A stretch of DNA of 64,000 nucleotides from Microthrixaceae bacterium (GTDB taxonomy: Bacteria; Actinomycetota; Acidimicrobiia; Acidimicrobiales; Microtrichaceae), in contig JAOSKI010000003.1 of the NCBI GenBank assembly GCA_027493675.1, positions 124,001 to 188,000 of the forward strand. The letters run 5' to 3'. The notes beneath the pieces are model-generated. The model had not been told where the DNA came from. It was given only the letters and a program-made list of their open reading frames with translations, and did no database searches. Positions 27,909-38,758 of this stretch are shown here, one piece after another. The position numbers were made by a program, and so were the translations under genes. The first letter of the stretch is position 1. Every line of letters begins with the position of its first letter.

Positions 27909-28711
27909 TCAGCCGCAGGTGGATGCACCCCCGTCGACGGGGATGACCGCACCGGTGAGGAAGGATCCGGCCCGGGAGGCCAGGAACAAGGCGATACCCG
28001 CCATGTCGTCGGCACGGCCCAACCGCTTGAGCGGAGTGGCTGCGGCGATGTGCTCTCCGAACGCGTCGATGGTGGCACGCATCATCTTCGACGGGAACGC
28101 TCCGGGGGCGATCGCGTTGACGGTCACCACAGGGGCGAGCTGACCGGCCAGGTGCCGGGTGAGCTGGTGCACCGCGGCCTTCGACGCCGAATAGGAGTAG
28201 GTCTCGAGGATCGGGGGCTCCAGTCCGTTGATCGATCCGATGTTGATGACTCGGGAGGGATCCTCGGCGCTACCCGCGGCGCGCAGCAGTGGAAGGAGGA
28301 ACTTCGTGGTGTGGAACACACCCTGCACGTTCAGGTCCAGCACCCGGTTCCACGACGCCTCGTCGTGTGCCTCGAGGGGCGCACCCCAGGTCGCCCCCTG
28401 CGTTGTTGACCAGCACGTCGATCGACTCGTACCGCTCGGCAACCCATTCGGCGAAGTCGCGGCACCCCCTGCTCACTCGAGAGGTCCGAGGTGGTTCCGG
28501 TTGCCGAACCGAGCTCACCGAGTTGCTCGATCGTTGCCTGCACCGCCGGCTCCTTGCGCGAGGTCACGATCACCTCGGCTCCACCCGCGGCGAAGCCGCC
28601 GGCGATCATGGCGCCGATGCCGCTGGTGCCACCGGTGACCACCACGGTCCGCCCGGCCACCGAGAAGAGGTCCTCTGGCGGAGTGGCGTTCGTTGACGGG
28701 GTGCTTTCCAT
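27909..28711 (-). CDS. Short-chain dehydrogenase/reductase (frameshifted)
   Basis: The ATG at 28711 starts a classical SDR: VAGRTVVVTGGTSGIGAMIA (nucleotide-binding TGxxxGIG), EVIVTSRKEPAVQATIEQLG, IDVLVNNAGG, ILDLNVQGVFHTTKFLL-like sequence, INIGSINGL (catalytic Ser region), YSYSASKAAVHQLTRHLAGQ (Tyr and Lys), and VTVNAIAPGAFPSKMM. The end, TGAVIPVDGGAST, is typical. Shifts near 28470 and 28395. The length of about 267 residues is normal for FabG-like enzymes. The substrate is not predictable. It lies convergent to the serine hydrolase gene and downstream of nothing that defines a pathway. Confidence 0.86.
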
Positions 28712-28736
28712 GGGAATGGACCTCCAAAGGGTCGAT

Positions 28737-29027
28737 CTAGGGGTGCTCCAACCAGAACCGTTCGGTGCTCACGACCTCGACGTCGGGATGCGCCCACACG
28801 AAGTCCTCCACCGAGTCCATCTGGTCCTCCGCTGCCGAGGGGCTGTTGGACACCGCCGAGTAGCCGAGCACCGCACGCTTGTGCTCGATGGCCCGATCCA
28901 CCTCCGCGCCGGCCACTGCGAAGCGACGCCGGGGTGCCTCGACCAGGGACCGCACCACCTGACGACGATCCTTGAGGGTGCGTGCACCGGGGATGCGGAT
29001 CACGACCTCCATGGCCACCACGTGCAT
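28737..29027 (-). CDS. DUF503 (YlxP-like) protein
   Basis: An intact 96-residue protein: MHVVAMEVVIRIPGARTLKD, RRQVVRSLVEAPRRRFAVAG, AEVDRAIEHKRAVLGYSAVS, then a C-terminal ...EVVSTERFWLEHP. The order of a beta strand, the SLKD/RR turn and the AEVD block is that of DUF503, small ferredoxin-fold proteins often encoded near ribosome-maturation genes (YlxP). Here it stands between PEP synthase and an SDR on the same strand. The start at ATG 29025-29027 was chosen over an upstream alternative because the family begins MHV. Confidence 0.75.
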   Translation of the reverse strand: MHVVAMEVVIRIPGARTLKDRRQVVRSLVEAPRRRFAVAGAEVDRAIEHKRAVLGYSAVSNSPSAAEDQMDSVEDFVWAHPDVEVVSTERFWLEHP

Positions 29028-29067
29028 GCGCAACACCGTACCGAAGCCGGATCCCTCCGTGACCGGA

Positions 29068-31493
29068 TCACCCACCTGTGCCCGCGCTCTCGGCACGCGC
29101 AACGTTGTCCTTCACGCGCAGGAAGGCGTCGGGGGTGACCGAGATCGAGTCGATCCCGCACTCCACGAGGAACTCCGCGAAGCTGGGATCGTTGCTGGGT
29201 CGCTGCCCGCACAGGCCGACCTTGCGATGCGCCACGTGGGCATCGGCGATCAGGCTCTGGATGCTGCGCGTCACCGCCGGGTTCCGTTCGTCGAACAACT
29301 CTGCGAGCCGCGCCGAATCACGGTCCACGCCGAGTGTGAGCTGGGTGAGGTCGTTGCTGCCGATCGAGAACCCGTCGAAGCGCTCGGCGAACTCGGTTGC
29401 GAGGATGATGTTGGCCGGGATCTCGGCCATCACGTACACCTCGAGTCCGTTGCGTCCCCGCACGAGGTCGTTGGCCGCCATCACATCGAGCACCGAGTCG
29501 GCTTCCTCGAGGGTCCGACAGAACGGGATCATCACCACCAGGTTCGTGAGGCCCATGGCGTCGCGGACCCGGCGAACCGCGGCGCACTCGAGGGCGAACC
29601 CGTCGCGGTAGTCGGGGTGGTAGTAGCGGCTCGCCCCACGCCAGCCGATCATCGGGTTCTCCTCGGAGGGCTCGAAGGGTGCGCCACCGATGAGGCTCGC
29701 GTACTCGTTGGTCTTGAAGTCGCTCATCCGCAGGATCACCGGCTCGGGCGACCAGGTCGCTGCGATCCGGGCGATCCCCGATGCGAGGTGGTCCACGAAG
29801 TACTCGGCCTTGTCGGCATACCCGCGGGTGCGCCGCTCGATGCGCGCCACCACGTCGCGGTCCTCGATGTCGTCGAACCCGACCAGAGCGAGGGGATGGA
29901 TGCCGATGTGGTTGTTGACGACGAACTCCATGCGGACCAGACCTACGCCGTCGGCCGGCAACCGCCACCAGCGGAACGCCGTGGTGGGATCCGCCACGTT
30001 GAGCATCACCTTGGTGCGGGTCTCGGAGATGTCGTCCAGGGAGATCTCCTCGACATCGAACGCGAGCGTGCCGTCGTAGACGACGCCGGTGTCACCGCCG
30101 GTGCACGACACCGTCACCGCCTGACCGTCGTTCAGGATCGATGTGCCCTCGCCGGTTCCGAGGATCGCCGCCACCCCCCCAGCTCGCGACTGACGATCGC
30201 GGCGTGCGAAGTGCGACCTCCGTGGTCGGTCACGATCGCGGCGGCGCGCTTCATGATCGGCTCCCAGTCGGGATCGGTGATGGATGTCACCAGCACCGAT
30301 CCGTCGCAGGAACCGACCGATCTCCGATGCATCCGCGAGCTTGCAGACCTCACCGGTCGCGACTGCCTCGCCCACGGCCAGGCCGGTGACGAGCACCTCT
30401 CCCGGCTCGGTGAGCGTGTAGGACTGCAGGACGCCCTGGTCCGCTTTCGCCTGCACCGTCTCGGGACGGGCCTGCACGATGTAGAGCTCGCCCGTGTGGC
30501 CGTCCTTGGCCCACTCGATGTCCATCGGGCATCCGTAGTGGTCCTCGATGACCGTCGCCCAGCGCAAGTGCCACCACCTCGTCGTGTGCCAGCACGAAGG
30601 AGTTGCGTTCCGCATCGCTGCAGTCGACGGTGACCGTCGGGGTGTCACCATCGCCGTCGCGACCGACACCGTCACCGCGGTAGACGATCTTGGTCTTCTT
30701 GGCGCCGAGTGCGTTGTTGAGCACCGGGTCGAGGCCATCGACGTGCAGGGTCTTCTTGTACACGAGATGCTCGTCGGGGCTCACCTGGCCCGACACCACC
30801 GACTCGCCGAGGCCCCATGCTGCATCCACCAGGACCACGTCGGGGAAACCCGAGTCGGTGTCCAGGGTGAACATCACCCCGGCACCCGCGATGTCCGAGC
30901 GCACCATCTGCTGGACACCGACCGACAGGGCGACGTCCATGTGCTCGAAGCCGTGGTGCTCCCGGTAGCTGATGGCGCGGTCGGTGAACAGCGACGCATA
31001 GCAGCGCCGGGTCGCCTCCAACAGCGCGTCCTCGCCGGAGATGTTCAGGTAGGTCTCCTGCTGACCTGCGAAGCTCGCCTCGGGCAGGTCCTCGGCGGTC
31101 GCGCTGCTGCGGACCGCGACATCGGGGTCGGTTCGGTCCAGCCGCGCTGCCAGCTCCCGGTAGGCGACCCTGATCGCCTCGGCGGTCGCATCGGGAACTC
31201 CGCGCCGAGGATCAGCTCCCGGATCGCGCCGGCCTCCACAGAGAGGTCACCACCGGCGCGGATTCGCTCCACGCGCTCCGCGATGGCGTCGGTGAGGTCG
31301 TTGTCCGCCAGGTACCTCCGGTATGCCCCGGCAGTGGTGGCGAACCCGCCCGGCACCCTGATGCCCCCCCTCCCCGAGAGACTGGATCATCTCCCCCAGC
31401 GGCGCGTTCTTGCCCCCCCACAGAGGCGACGTCGCCCGAATCGACGTCCTCGAGCCACATCACATCGGCAACATCGGCATCTCGCTGCGACAT
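29068..31493 (-). CDS. ppsA: Phosphoenolpyruvate synthase (frameshifted)
   Basis: The enzyme makes PEP from pyruvate and ATP for gluconeogenesis. From ATG 31493: [24 protein letters not shown] N-terminus of the ATP-binding domain, [40 protein letters not shown] and [19 protein letters not shown]; then the phosphohistidine domain [18 protein letters not shown], with the catalytic histidine; then the PEP-binding barrel: [95 protein letters not shown] and [20 protein letters not shown]. Shifts lie near 31430, 31380, 31200, 30560, 30320 and 30175. The usual CGG(R)A at the end reads CGQRPS. Confidence 0.92.
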
Positions 31494-31580
31494 CTCTCTC
31501 CTTGGTTCGAGGATCTGTGGTTCTCGGATCTGTGACCGTCGGGCACCCGAAGGGCCACGTCCCGGGCCGCGGTGAAGCGC

Positions 31581-33045
31581 TCATTCTCGCAGGCGACCAG
31601 GCCGCTCGCTTCGCACATGCGCCACCGCCTCCGCATGCACCTCCGCGACCTCACGGGCCGTGTCGATCTCGTAGGCCTGTGGCCAGGGCTCCGCTGTTGT
31701 CGTGAGGTGCTCCAGCACCACCTCGTCGGCGTCGGAGGGATCCCCTCACGGTAGGTCACGCGGTGCCTGGCGATCTCCTGCGCCACCGTGCAACGCAACT
31801 CCACGAGCCGGACACGCCGTCGCCGGGCCAGGTCGCGCACAGCCTGGCGATGGGAGTCGGATGTGAAGGACGCATCGAGCACCACCGACTCGCCAAGCGA
31901 CAACAACAGCTCGGCACGCCTCGTCATCTCGGCATAGAGACGACCGGTCATCTCGGAGTCATAGATCCCCTCGCCCACCGCGGCACCTGCGCGCTCGTCC
32001 GGTGCCAGACCGGCCAACTCCTTCCGGAGCGGGTCCGAGCCGATGACGCGAGGCGCTCGCTGTCGCTAAGCCCACGCGCCAGGGTGGACTTGCCGCTGCC
32101 CGGCCCCCGCCCACGATCACGAGCACGGGCGCAGCCGCCCGAAGCTGCTCCAGGGCCATGCGGTGCAGGGAGCGCGCAAGGGACGCCTTGGCCGTGTCGC
32201 CCTGGGCGTGGCGGAGGCAACAGATCTTCGCGCGCACGTGCGCGCGGTAGCGATGTAGTGATGGGCGAGCGACTCGGGGGTGCGTCTCGGCGGTCAGCTC
32301 GCCGTAGAGGTCCATCAGGACGTCGGCCTTGCTCCGATGGCCGAGGTGGATGAGGTCCATCGCGAGGAACCCGATGTCGGCGAGCACGTCGGAGATCCGG
32401 AGCTCGTCGGAGAAGGCGAGGCAGTCGAGGATCCTCGGCCCGTCCGGTTCGCAGAAGACGTCCTCGGCGCGCAGGTCACCGTGGCCGTCGCGGATCCAAC
32501 CGGCTCGGATTCGTTCCTCGAACAGCTCGGCGCGACCCTCCAGGTAGTCAACGGCGAGATCGCGGACCTCGGCGAACTCCTCCGCGTCGATCACCTCACC
32601 GAGATGGGCTTCGATGACCGCGAAGTTGTCCTCCCAGTTGACGCGAACGGCATCACGGGTGGCCATGTGTGCCGCCTCACCACGAACCGGTGAGGCATCC
32701 AGGTGCAGGCGGGCGACGGACCTCACCACGTCGTCGAGGCAACGCCTCACCCCCGGGTCGGATCCCGGGGCGGCAAGTTGGCGCTCCAGGCGACGCTCCT
32801 CCGGTACACGCCGCATCACCAGCATCCGGTCGACCACCTCGCCGCCTTCGGACACATCGGCGGTGCCCAGGTAGACATCCGGGGCGAGCCGCCGGTTCAG
32901 CTCGAGCTCCTGTCGACGGCCTCCAGCCGTTGCGAGGTGGTGGTGAAGTCGGCGAAGCCGATGTCGATGGGCTTCAGGAGCTTGTATGCCCGGTCGCGGT
33001 GAAGAAGACCGTGGAGATGTGGGTCTCAGCGACTCCCGCAGGCAT
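31581..33045 (-). CDS. Fused COG2187/COG0645 protein: aminoglycoside-phosphotransferase-like plus P-loop kinase
   Basis: The first half reads MPAGVAETHISTVFF, RDRAYKLLKPIDIGFADFTT, LNRRLAPDVYLGTADVSEGG, VDRMLVMRRVPEERRLERQL and GWIRDGHGDLRAEDVFCEPD (catalytic HGD), then ILDCLAFSDELRISDVLADI, the kinase-like COG2187 pattern. The second half has VLVIVGG followed by GSGKSTLARGLSD (Walker A), GESVVLDASFTSDSHRQAVR and RLVELRCTVAQEIARHR, the COG0645 kinase. Frame changes near 32990, 32920, 32115, 32030 and 31750. The fusion is known in actinobacteria and proteobacteria, but its substrate is unknown. The stop is TGA 31581-31583. It follows a small membrane-protein gene by 17 bp. Confidence 0.75.
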
Positions 33046-33062
33046 GTCCACGATGACGAACT

Positions 33063-33327
33063 CAGCCTGAGCGGTCGGCCTCGCCCTCCCCTGAGAGTGC
33101 CCGGTTCAGAACCATCGTCATCCGAGCGGGTGATCCTCATGACGATGACTATCGCCACCCCCACCACTGCGGCCAGGAGCAGGAACTTCGCCAGCCGGCG
33201 ACCCTTGCGGGCTGCGGCCTCGACCTGCTCCGCCACCGCGAGGGCGCTCTGGGTGTGATCGAGCACGTTCTGGATCTGGGCGAGCGATTCCTCGGCCTGT
33301 TCGATGCGTTCCCTGGTGGTCGTCATG
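33063..33327 (-). CDS. Small coiled-coil membrane protein
   Basis: From ATG 33325-33327 the protein starts MTTTRERIEQAEESLAQIQN, an amphipathic helix continuing to AVAEQVEAAARKGRRLAK, followed by one membrane helix (FLLLAAVVGVAIVIVMRI) and a charged tail RSDDDG. The reading frame then runs into the next gene without a stop. A frame change near 33115 would end it at TGA 33063-33065, which leaves a normal 17-bp gap to the kinase gene. About 85 residues. The family is not recognised; the layout recalls tail-anchored helper proteins. Confidence 0.55.
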
Positions 33328-33437
33328 TGGCTCCCCTCGTCGGCGCGGCCACCCGACGATACCGCTTCTGCCCACGCAGGATCTCCGGATGAGCCCGGCT
33401 CCCGTTCACCCTGTGCGGTGCAGGTATGGTGCTGCAC

Positions 33438-35072
33438 ATGAGCACACCCAGCACATGGAACCTGGCGGACCTGTTCGAGTCGGTGGTGGACGTCGTCGCT
33501 GATCGCGTCGCGATCGTGGTGCCCAATGCACCCGAGGGCCGCCGTGAGTACACCTTCGCCCAACTCGAAGAACGCGCGAACCGCCTGGCGCACGCCTTGG
33601 CGGAACGGGGTGTGGGTATAGGCGACAAGGTCGCTCTGTACGGCTACAACGGCAACGAGTGGATCGAGGCCCAGTGGGCGGCCTGGAAGTTGCGGGCCGT
33701 TCCGGTGAACGTGAACTACCGCTACGTGGAAGGTGAGCTTCAATACCTGCTCGACAACTCCGATTCGGTGGCAGTGGTCCACGGCGCCGAGTTCGCACCC
33801 CGCCTGGCGAACATCCGCTCGGAGCTCCCGCAGTTGAAGTCGGCGCTCGCGGGCCGACGGAACCGAGGTGGACCTCGAAGCCGCAGGATGTGAGGACTAC
33901 GAGACGGCGCTCGCCGGCGCATCCGGTGAGCGGGACTTCGGGCCCCGCAGCAACGACGACCTCTACATCCTCTACACGGGCGGCACCACAGGCATGCCCA
34001 AGGGTGTGATGTGGCGCCACGAGGACTTCTTCAAGTCGACGATCGAGCCGATCGTCACGGTGCTCGGGGACCCCTTCGAGGCTCCCGCGGAGCTGGCCGA
34101 GCGCACGGCGAAGAACATCGCGGGATGCGGCTTCCCGGTGGCGCCGTTGATGCACGGGGCATCCCAGTGGATCGCCACGGGCAACGGCCTCCAGGGCACG
34201 AAGATGGTGCTCAGCACCGCCCGGCGAATGGACCCCCTCGAGGTGTGGAGGATCGTGGCCGACGAGAAGGCGATGGTGATCAACCTCGTGGGCGACGCCC
34301 AGGCCAGGCCTCTCGTGGAGGCGCTCCAGGCCAACCGCGACCGCTTCGACCTGACGTCGCTGTTCCTCGTGTCCTCCGGCGGTGCGATCCTCTCCCCTGC
34401 GGTCAAGCAGCTCTACGGGGAGGTGCTGCCCAACGTGATCATGTACGACGCCCTCGGCGCCTCCGGAGACCGGGTACCAGGGAACCCACGCCGGTGCGGA
34501 CGACCACGGTCGCCCCAGGTTCACCTTCGGGGACCACACCATCGTGCTCGACGACGACGGCAACCCCACCACGCCAGGGGACGGAGTGGTGGGCCGCCTG
34601 ACCCGCCGGGGCCACCTGCCGCTCGGCTACTACAAGGACGACAAAGAAGACCGCCGAGACCTTCCCCACGATCAACGGCGAGCGCTGGGTCGTCCCCGGC
34701 GACATGGCCGTGGCCGAGGCCGACGGCACCATCACCCTCCTCGGCCGGGGCTCGGTGTCGATCAACTCCGGTGGCGAGAAGATATTCCCCGAGGAGGTCG
34801 AGCTGGTGCTCAAGGGTCACCCCGACGTCTTCGACGCCGTCGTCGTCGGCGTGCCCGACGAACGCTGGGGTGAGCGCGTCACGGCGGTGATCGTCGCCCG
34901 CGAGGGCACGAACCCCGCCGTCGAGGACCTCCGTGGGTACCTCGATGGCAAGCTCGCCGGCTACAAGATGCCCCGCGAGGTGGTGATCGTCGACGAGATG
35001 GTCCGCTCGCCGGCGGGCAAGGCCGACTACCGCTGGGCGCGTGCAACCGCCCGCGGCGAGATCGACTCGTAG
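33438..35072 (+). CDS. Acyl-CoA synthetase (AMP-binding, FadD type), frameshifted
   Basis: It activates a carboxylic acid to acyl-CoA through an acyl-AMP. From ATG 33438 (an ATG at 33426 is also in frame): TWNLADLFESVVDVVADRVA, YNGNEWIEAQWAAWKLRAVP, the AMP-binding signature ILYTGGTTGMPKGVMWRHED, LTSLFLVSSGGAILSPAVKQ, TFGDHTIVLDDDGNPTTPGD and, in the C-terminal subdomain, INSGGEKIFPEEVELVLKGH and SPAGKADYRWARATA with the catalytic lysine (GKADYR). Shifts near 33855, 34475 and 34650. Similar to actinobacterial FadD enzymes for fatty or steroid side-chain acids. Its neighbours do not narrow the substrate. Confidence 0.9.
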
Positions 35073-35075
35073 CCC

Positions 35076-35123
35076 GCTCTCACAACCGGCTGCGCTCTCA
35101 CAACCGGCCACGCCGGGGAGAGC
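35076..35123. terminator. Weak hairpin and 15-bp duplication between convergent genes
   Basis: The sequence GCTCTCACAACCGGC occurs at 35076-35090 and again at 35094-35108. The second copy can pair its GCTCTC (35094-35099) with GAGAGC at 35118-35123, with further CCGG/CCGG pairing inside. It lies between the convergent acyl-CoA synthetase and binding-protein genes. The stem is short, so termination is only possible. Confidence 0.45.
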
Positions 35124-36795
35124 TACTCGGCTATCCAGATCCCGGTCACGTAGTGCCCGGTGGCCAGCACCTCGTTGGGTGCAGAGCCGTCGGGCATGTC
35201 CGCGCCGAAGATCCCGTTCACGCCCTTGACGTCGGGCGAAGTGGCGACCACCCATTCGGTCCACACCGTCCAGACGCTGAAGAGCTGCTCGGCGAAGTAG
35301 CGGTTCAGCTCCTCGTAGGTGGCCTTGCGCTTCGCCGGGTCGGTCTCCACGCGCCCCGCCTCCAGCAGCCGGTCCACCTCCGGATCCTTGATCTTGTTGA
35401 AGTTGGTGGGCATCCCCGAACGCCACCATACGTACTGGGTGTCGGGGTCGCCACCGGGATGGTTGCGCCAGTACATGGCGTTCCAGTCGGTGCCCAAAGC
35501 CGTGGCGATCTCGGTGGCCTGTTCCGCCGGTTCGATGTCCATCTGGATGCCCACCTGGGCGAGTTGCTCCTGGACGAACTGGGCGACGCTCATCGAGCCC
35601 TCGTCGTCGAGGATCACCGCGGTGAACCGGAAGTCCTCTCCGGTCTCGGATTCGTACTGCGCCACGAGCTCCTTCGCCCGTTCCTGGTCGTGCTCGGGCA
35701 TTCCGGTGTCCTCGAGGTATCCCATCACCCCCGGGGCGAAGGGCCCCGATGCGATCTCGTTGATGCCCAGGTAGACGGTCTCCCTCATCTCCTCGCGGTC
35801 GAGCGCGTATCCCACCGCCTGGCGGGCCGCCAGGTTGTCGAAGGGTGCCTTGGACACGTTGAACATCACGTAGTGGACCTCGGCTCCCGTCTCGGACCGG
35901 GTCACCTCCACGTTGCCGGCGTCGGCCTCGGCGAGCAGGGTCTCGACCTCCGTCGGGGTGGGCGTGTGCAACGCGTTCAGCTCACCCGACAACAGCGCGT
36001 TCGTGCGCGCCGTCGGCTCGGTGAAGGTGCGGTACTCGACACGGTCCAGGTAGGGCAGCGGCTCCCCCGCTGAGTCGGTCATCCAGTAGTCCTCGTTGCG
36101 GGTCGCCGTCAGGGCGTCGCCGGGCACCCAGTCCTCGAGCTCGAAGGGCCCCGTTCCGATGAGCTTGCTGTCGCAGGTCTCGGGATCGTCGAGTTGCGCC
36201 TGGGCGATGATGCCGACGCGCCCCGAGGAGTACAGGTGCGCCGGGAGGGCCGCCCACGGGGTCTTGGTGGTCACCGTGACCGCACGGTCGCCGGTCACCT
36301 CCACCGACTCGATGTTGTCGAACACGAACTGGAACAGGCTCGAGGTGCGCCCGGGTACACGCCCCGGTAGGCGTCCAGGTTGTTCTTCACGACCTCGGCG
36401 GTGAGCTTGCTGCCGTCGTGGAACACCACACCGTCGCGCACGGTGATCGTCCACTGGGTGAAGTCGTCGTTGGGTTCCACCGACTCCGCCAGGAACGGCA
36501 CGTACTCACCATCCGCGTTGGGGGCCGTGAGGGTGTCGTAGATGCTCTTCGCGACCTGGATGCCCGATATCGCGAGCTCGGCCTGAGGCAGGCACCATCC
36601 CCCGGAGTTGGCGGCCTCGATGCCGTAGACCAGCTCACCTCCACGGACCGGTTCCTCACCCGACCCGGCACCTTCCCCGGGCGAGGTGTCCTCCTCACCC
36701 GAACCACATGCGCCGGCTACGAGCGCGAGGACACCGACCAGTGCCACGAGGACCGTTGGGAGGGAGAAGCGGGAGTGGCTCTGCGGTGTCGACAT
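35123..36795 (-). CDS. ABC transporter substrate-binding lipoprotein, family 5 (peptide/nickel type)
   Basis: The ATG at 36795 starts a lipoprotein signal, LPTVLVALVGVLALVAGACG. The mature protein fits solute-binding family 5: GGELVYGIEAANSGGWCLPQ, ESVEPNDDFTQWTITVRDGV, VFHDGSKLTAEVVKNNLDAY, LIGTGPFELEDWVPGDALTA, NAMYWRNHPGGDPDTQYVWW and VDRLLEAGRVETDPAKRKAT. One shift near 36355. It would capture peptides, nickel complexes or other small solutes outside the cell. Permease and ATPase genes usually sit beside it, but none is present on either side, so it is an orphan here. The end is TAG at 35123-35125. Confidence 0.92.
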
Positions 36796-36875
36796 GACCG
36801 CACCGTACCTTCGCAGAACACCCCGGCGCAGGGATCACGCGGGAGAGTCGCCCGATCCGGTGGGGAACGCCCGGC

Positions 36876-38312
36876 TCACTGGTACGGCAGACGCCAGTGA
36901 TACGGAGCCACGAGCTCGTCGACCTCGCCGGGTCCCCAGGTCCCCACCGCGTACGGCTTCACCGGCGACGGATCGGCGAGCAGCGGCGCGCTCACCTGCC
37001 ACAGGCGCTCGATGCCCTCGGCGCGGTTGAACAACATGTGGTCGTCGAGCATGGCGTCGTGCAACAGGCGCTCGTAGGCCTCCAGTTCGCAGCGCGGATC
37101 GAAGCTGCGCTTGTAGTCGAAGTCCATCCGGGCGGCCCCGAGGCGCATGGACGCACCCGGCTCCTTGGAGGTGAAGTTGACCCTGATGTGGCCCGGTTCG
37201 CCGATCTCGAACACGAGCTCGTTGCCGTGGGTGTCGCGGTCGTCGAACATCCCCATCGGAGGGTGCTTCAGCTTCACGATCACGACTCGCCTACCGACCG
37301 GCATGCGCTTGCCGGTGCGCAGGTAGATCGGCACACCGTCCCACCGCGCGTTGTCGATGCGTGCTTCGAGGGCGACGAGCGTCTCGGTGTCCGATCCCTC
37401 CGCAACGCCGTCGGCGTCGAGGTAGCCCTCGTACTGACCCCTCACCACCCGTGACGGGTCGAGTGGGACCAGCGCGTCGAAGACCCTCTGCTTCTCGGCG
37501 TGCAGGGCTCCGGAGGTGAACGACTCCGGAGGTTCCATGGCCACGAAGCCGAGGGTCTGGAACAGGTGGGTGACGACCATGTCGCTGAATGCGCCGGTGG
37601 CGTCGTAGAACCCCGCGCGGTTCTCCACACCGAGGGTCTCGGGCACGTCGATCTGGATGTTGCGGACGTGCTCCGCGCACCACACGGGTTCGAACAGCCG
37701 GTTGGAGAAGCGCACCGCGAGGATGTTCTGCACGTCCTCCTTGCCGAGGAAGTGGTCGATGCGGAACACCTGGTCCTCGGTGAACACCGAGTGCAGGAGC
37801 GCGTCGAGCTCCCTGGCGGAGTCCAGATCGGTTCCGAAGGGCTTCTCGAGCACCACCTTCGCGTGGGGACCCGCCAGGGAGGTTCCACCCAACGACGTCA
37901 CGATGTCGGGCATCGCGGCCGGCGGAACCGACAGGTAGTACAGCACCGAGGTGTCACCACCCAGGTCCGCGCGGGCGGCCTCCACCGCAACCGACAGGTC
38001 CGCGTAGTCGTCCGCAGGGACGTAGCCGAGGCGTGCCACGAAGTCGTCCCATGCCCCTCCTGTGGGTTCGGAGCGCCCATGGCGTTCGGCGGCCTCCGCT
38101 GCCAGCGATCTGAACTCCTCGTCGGTGCACTCCCGACGTGAGGACCCGATTATCCGGTAGTCCTCGGGCATGAGCCCCGACTCGGCTAGGTGGAAGAAGC
38201 CCGGTATCAGCTTGCGGGCGGCCAGGTCGCCGGTCGCTCCGAAGAGCACCACCACGTGGTTGGCGGGTGTGGGACCCGTGGGAGCGCCGACCTGGTGCCT
38301 CCGAGCGGTCAT
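36876..38312 (-). CDS. zwf: Glucose-6-phosphate 1-dehydrogenase
   Basis: An intact 478-residue enzyme that oxidises glucose-6-phosphate to 6-phosphogluconolactone, the first step of the oxidative pentose phosphate pathway. It shows the coenzyme motif VVLFGATGDLAARKLIPGFF, the KVVLEKPFGTDL strand, the active-site RIDHFLGKEDVQNI (catalytic histidine and lysine), VRFSNRLFEPVWCAEHVRNI, and GVPIYLRTGKRMPVGRRVVI. The start ATG at 38310-38312 overlaps the pgl stop (ATGA). It is the last gene of a six-gene operon. It is one of few long genes here with no frame change. Confidence 0.97.
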   Translation of the reverse strand: MTARRHQVGAPTGPTPANHVVVLFGATGDLAARKLIPGFFHLAESGLMPEDYRIIGSSRRECTDEEFRSLAAEAAERHGRSEPTGGAWDDFVARLGYVPADDYADLSVAVEAARADLGGDTSVLYYLSVPPAAMPDIVTSLGGTSLAGPHAKVVLEKPFGTDLDSARELDALLHSVFTEDQVFRIDHFLGKEDVQNILAVRFSNRLFEPVWCAEHVRNIQIDVPETLGVENRAGFYDATGAFSDMVVTHLFQTLGFVAMEPPESFTSGALHAEKQRVFDALVPLDPSRVVRGQYEGYLDADGVAEGSDTETLVALEARIDNARWDGVPIYLRTGKRMPVGRRVVIVKLKHPPMGMFDDRDTHGNELVFEIGEPGHIRVNFTSKEPGASMRLGAARMDFDYKRSFDPRCELEAYERLLHDAMLDDHMLFNRAEGIERLWQVSAPLLADPSPVKPYAVGTWGPGEVDELVAPYHWRLPYQ

Positions 38313-38758
38313 GGCGGCACGTCCCGGTCACCGGCGGCCGCGAGGTCGGCCATCACGACGGATTCGGCTGCGGTGACCCGACCGGCGGGGATGCCGTGGT
38401 CACCGCTGAGCAGTCGCCGCAGGGTCGGGGCCTTGGAGGCTCCGGAGACGAGCCACAGAAGCTGGTCGGCGCGGGCGAGTGCCGGATAGGTGAGGGTCAG
38501 CCGCGGATGACCCCGGTAGGGCGATGACGTGAGTGCGATGCGTTCGTCGACCTGGTAGATCGAGGTCGACCGCCACGGCATGTCACCGCGCGACAGATGG
38601 GCGAACATCGCCCACGGTGTGCTTCCCCCGCTGACCGCGAAGTGGAACCATCCGGTTGCCGCAACCGACTGCACCGCCCGCGCGGTCACGTGAGCGGCGG
38701 CTGCGACCGCGAGCGACACGGGGTCGCCGCACACGACGAGCCGGTGCCGCACGGTCAA
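38309..38758 (-). CDS. pgl: 6-phosphogluconolactonase, internally truncated
   Basis: The family hydrolyses 6-phosphogluconolactone. Only 149 residues are encoded against about 230-250 usually. The N-terminal part (FHFAVSGGSTPWAMFAHLSR, TSIYQVDER) and the C-terminal part (GHPRLTLTYPALARADQLLW, LVSGASKAPTLRRLL) are both well conserved and in one frame, but the middle third, which carries the catalytic GLGxDGHTAS block, is missing at the join DERIALTSSPYRG. The ends overlap gnd and zwf exactly as in an intact operon. The start is TTG 38758 overlapping the gnd stop, or GTG 38752. As written the product should be inactive. Confidence 0.85.
   Translation of the reverse strand: MTVRHRLVVCGDPVSLAVAAAAHVTARAVQSVAATGWFHFAVSGGSTPWAMFAHLSRGDMPWRSTSIYQVDERIALTSSPYRGHPRLTLTYPALARADQLLWLVSGASKAPTLRRLLSGDHGIPAGRVTAAESVVMADLAAAGDRDVPP

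Noticed and set aside
28124..28696. Several overlapping short open frames over the SDR gene on the plus strand
   Set aside because: Shadow frames of the SDR, with arginine/serine bias and no ribosome sites.
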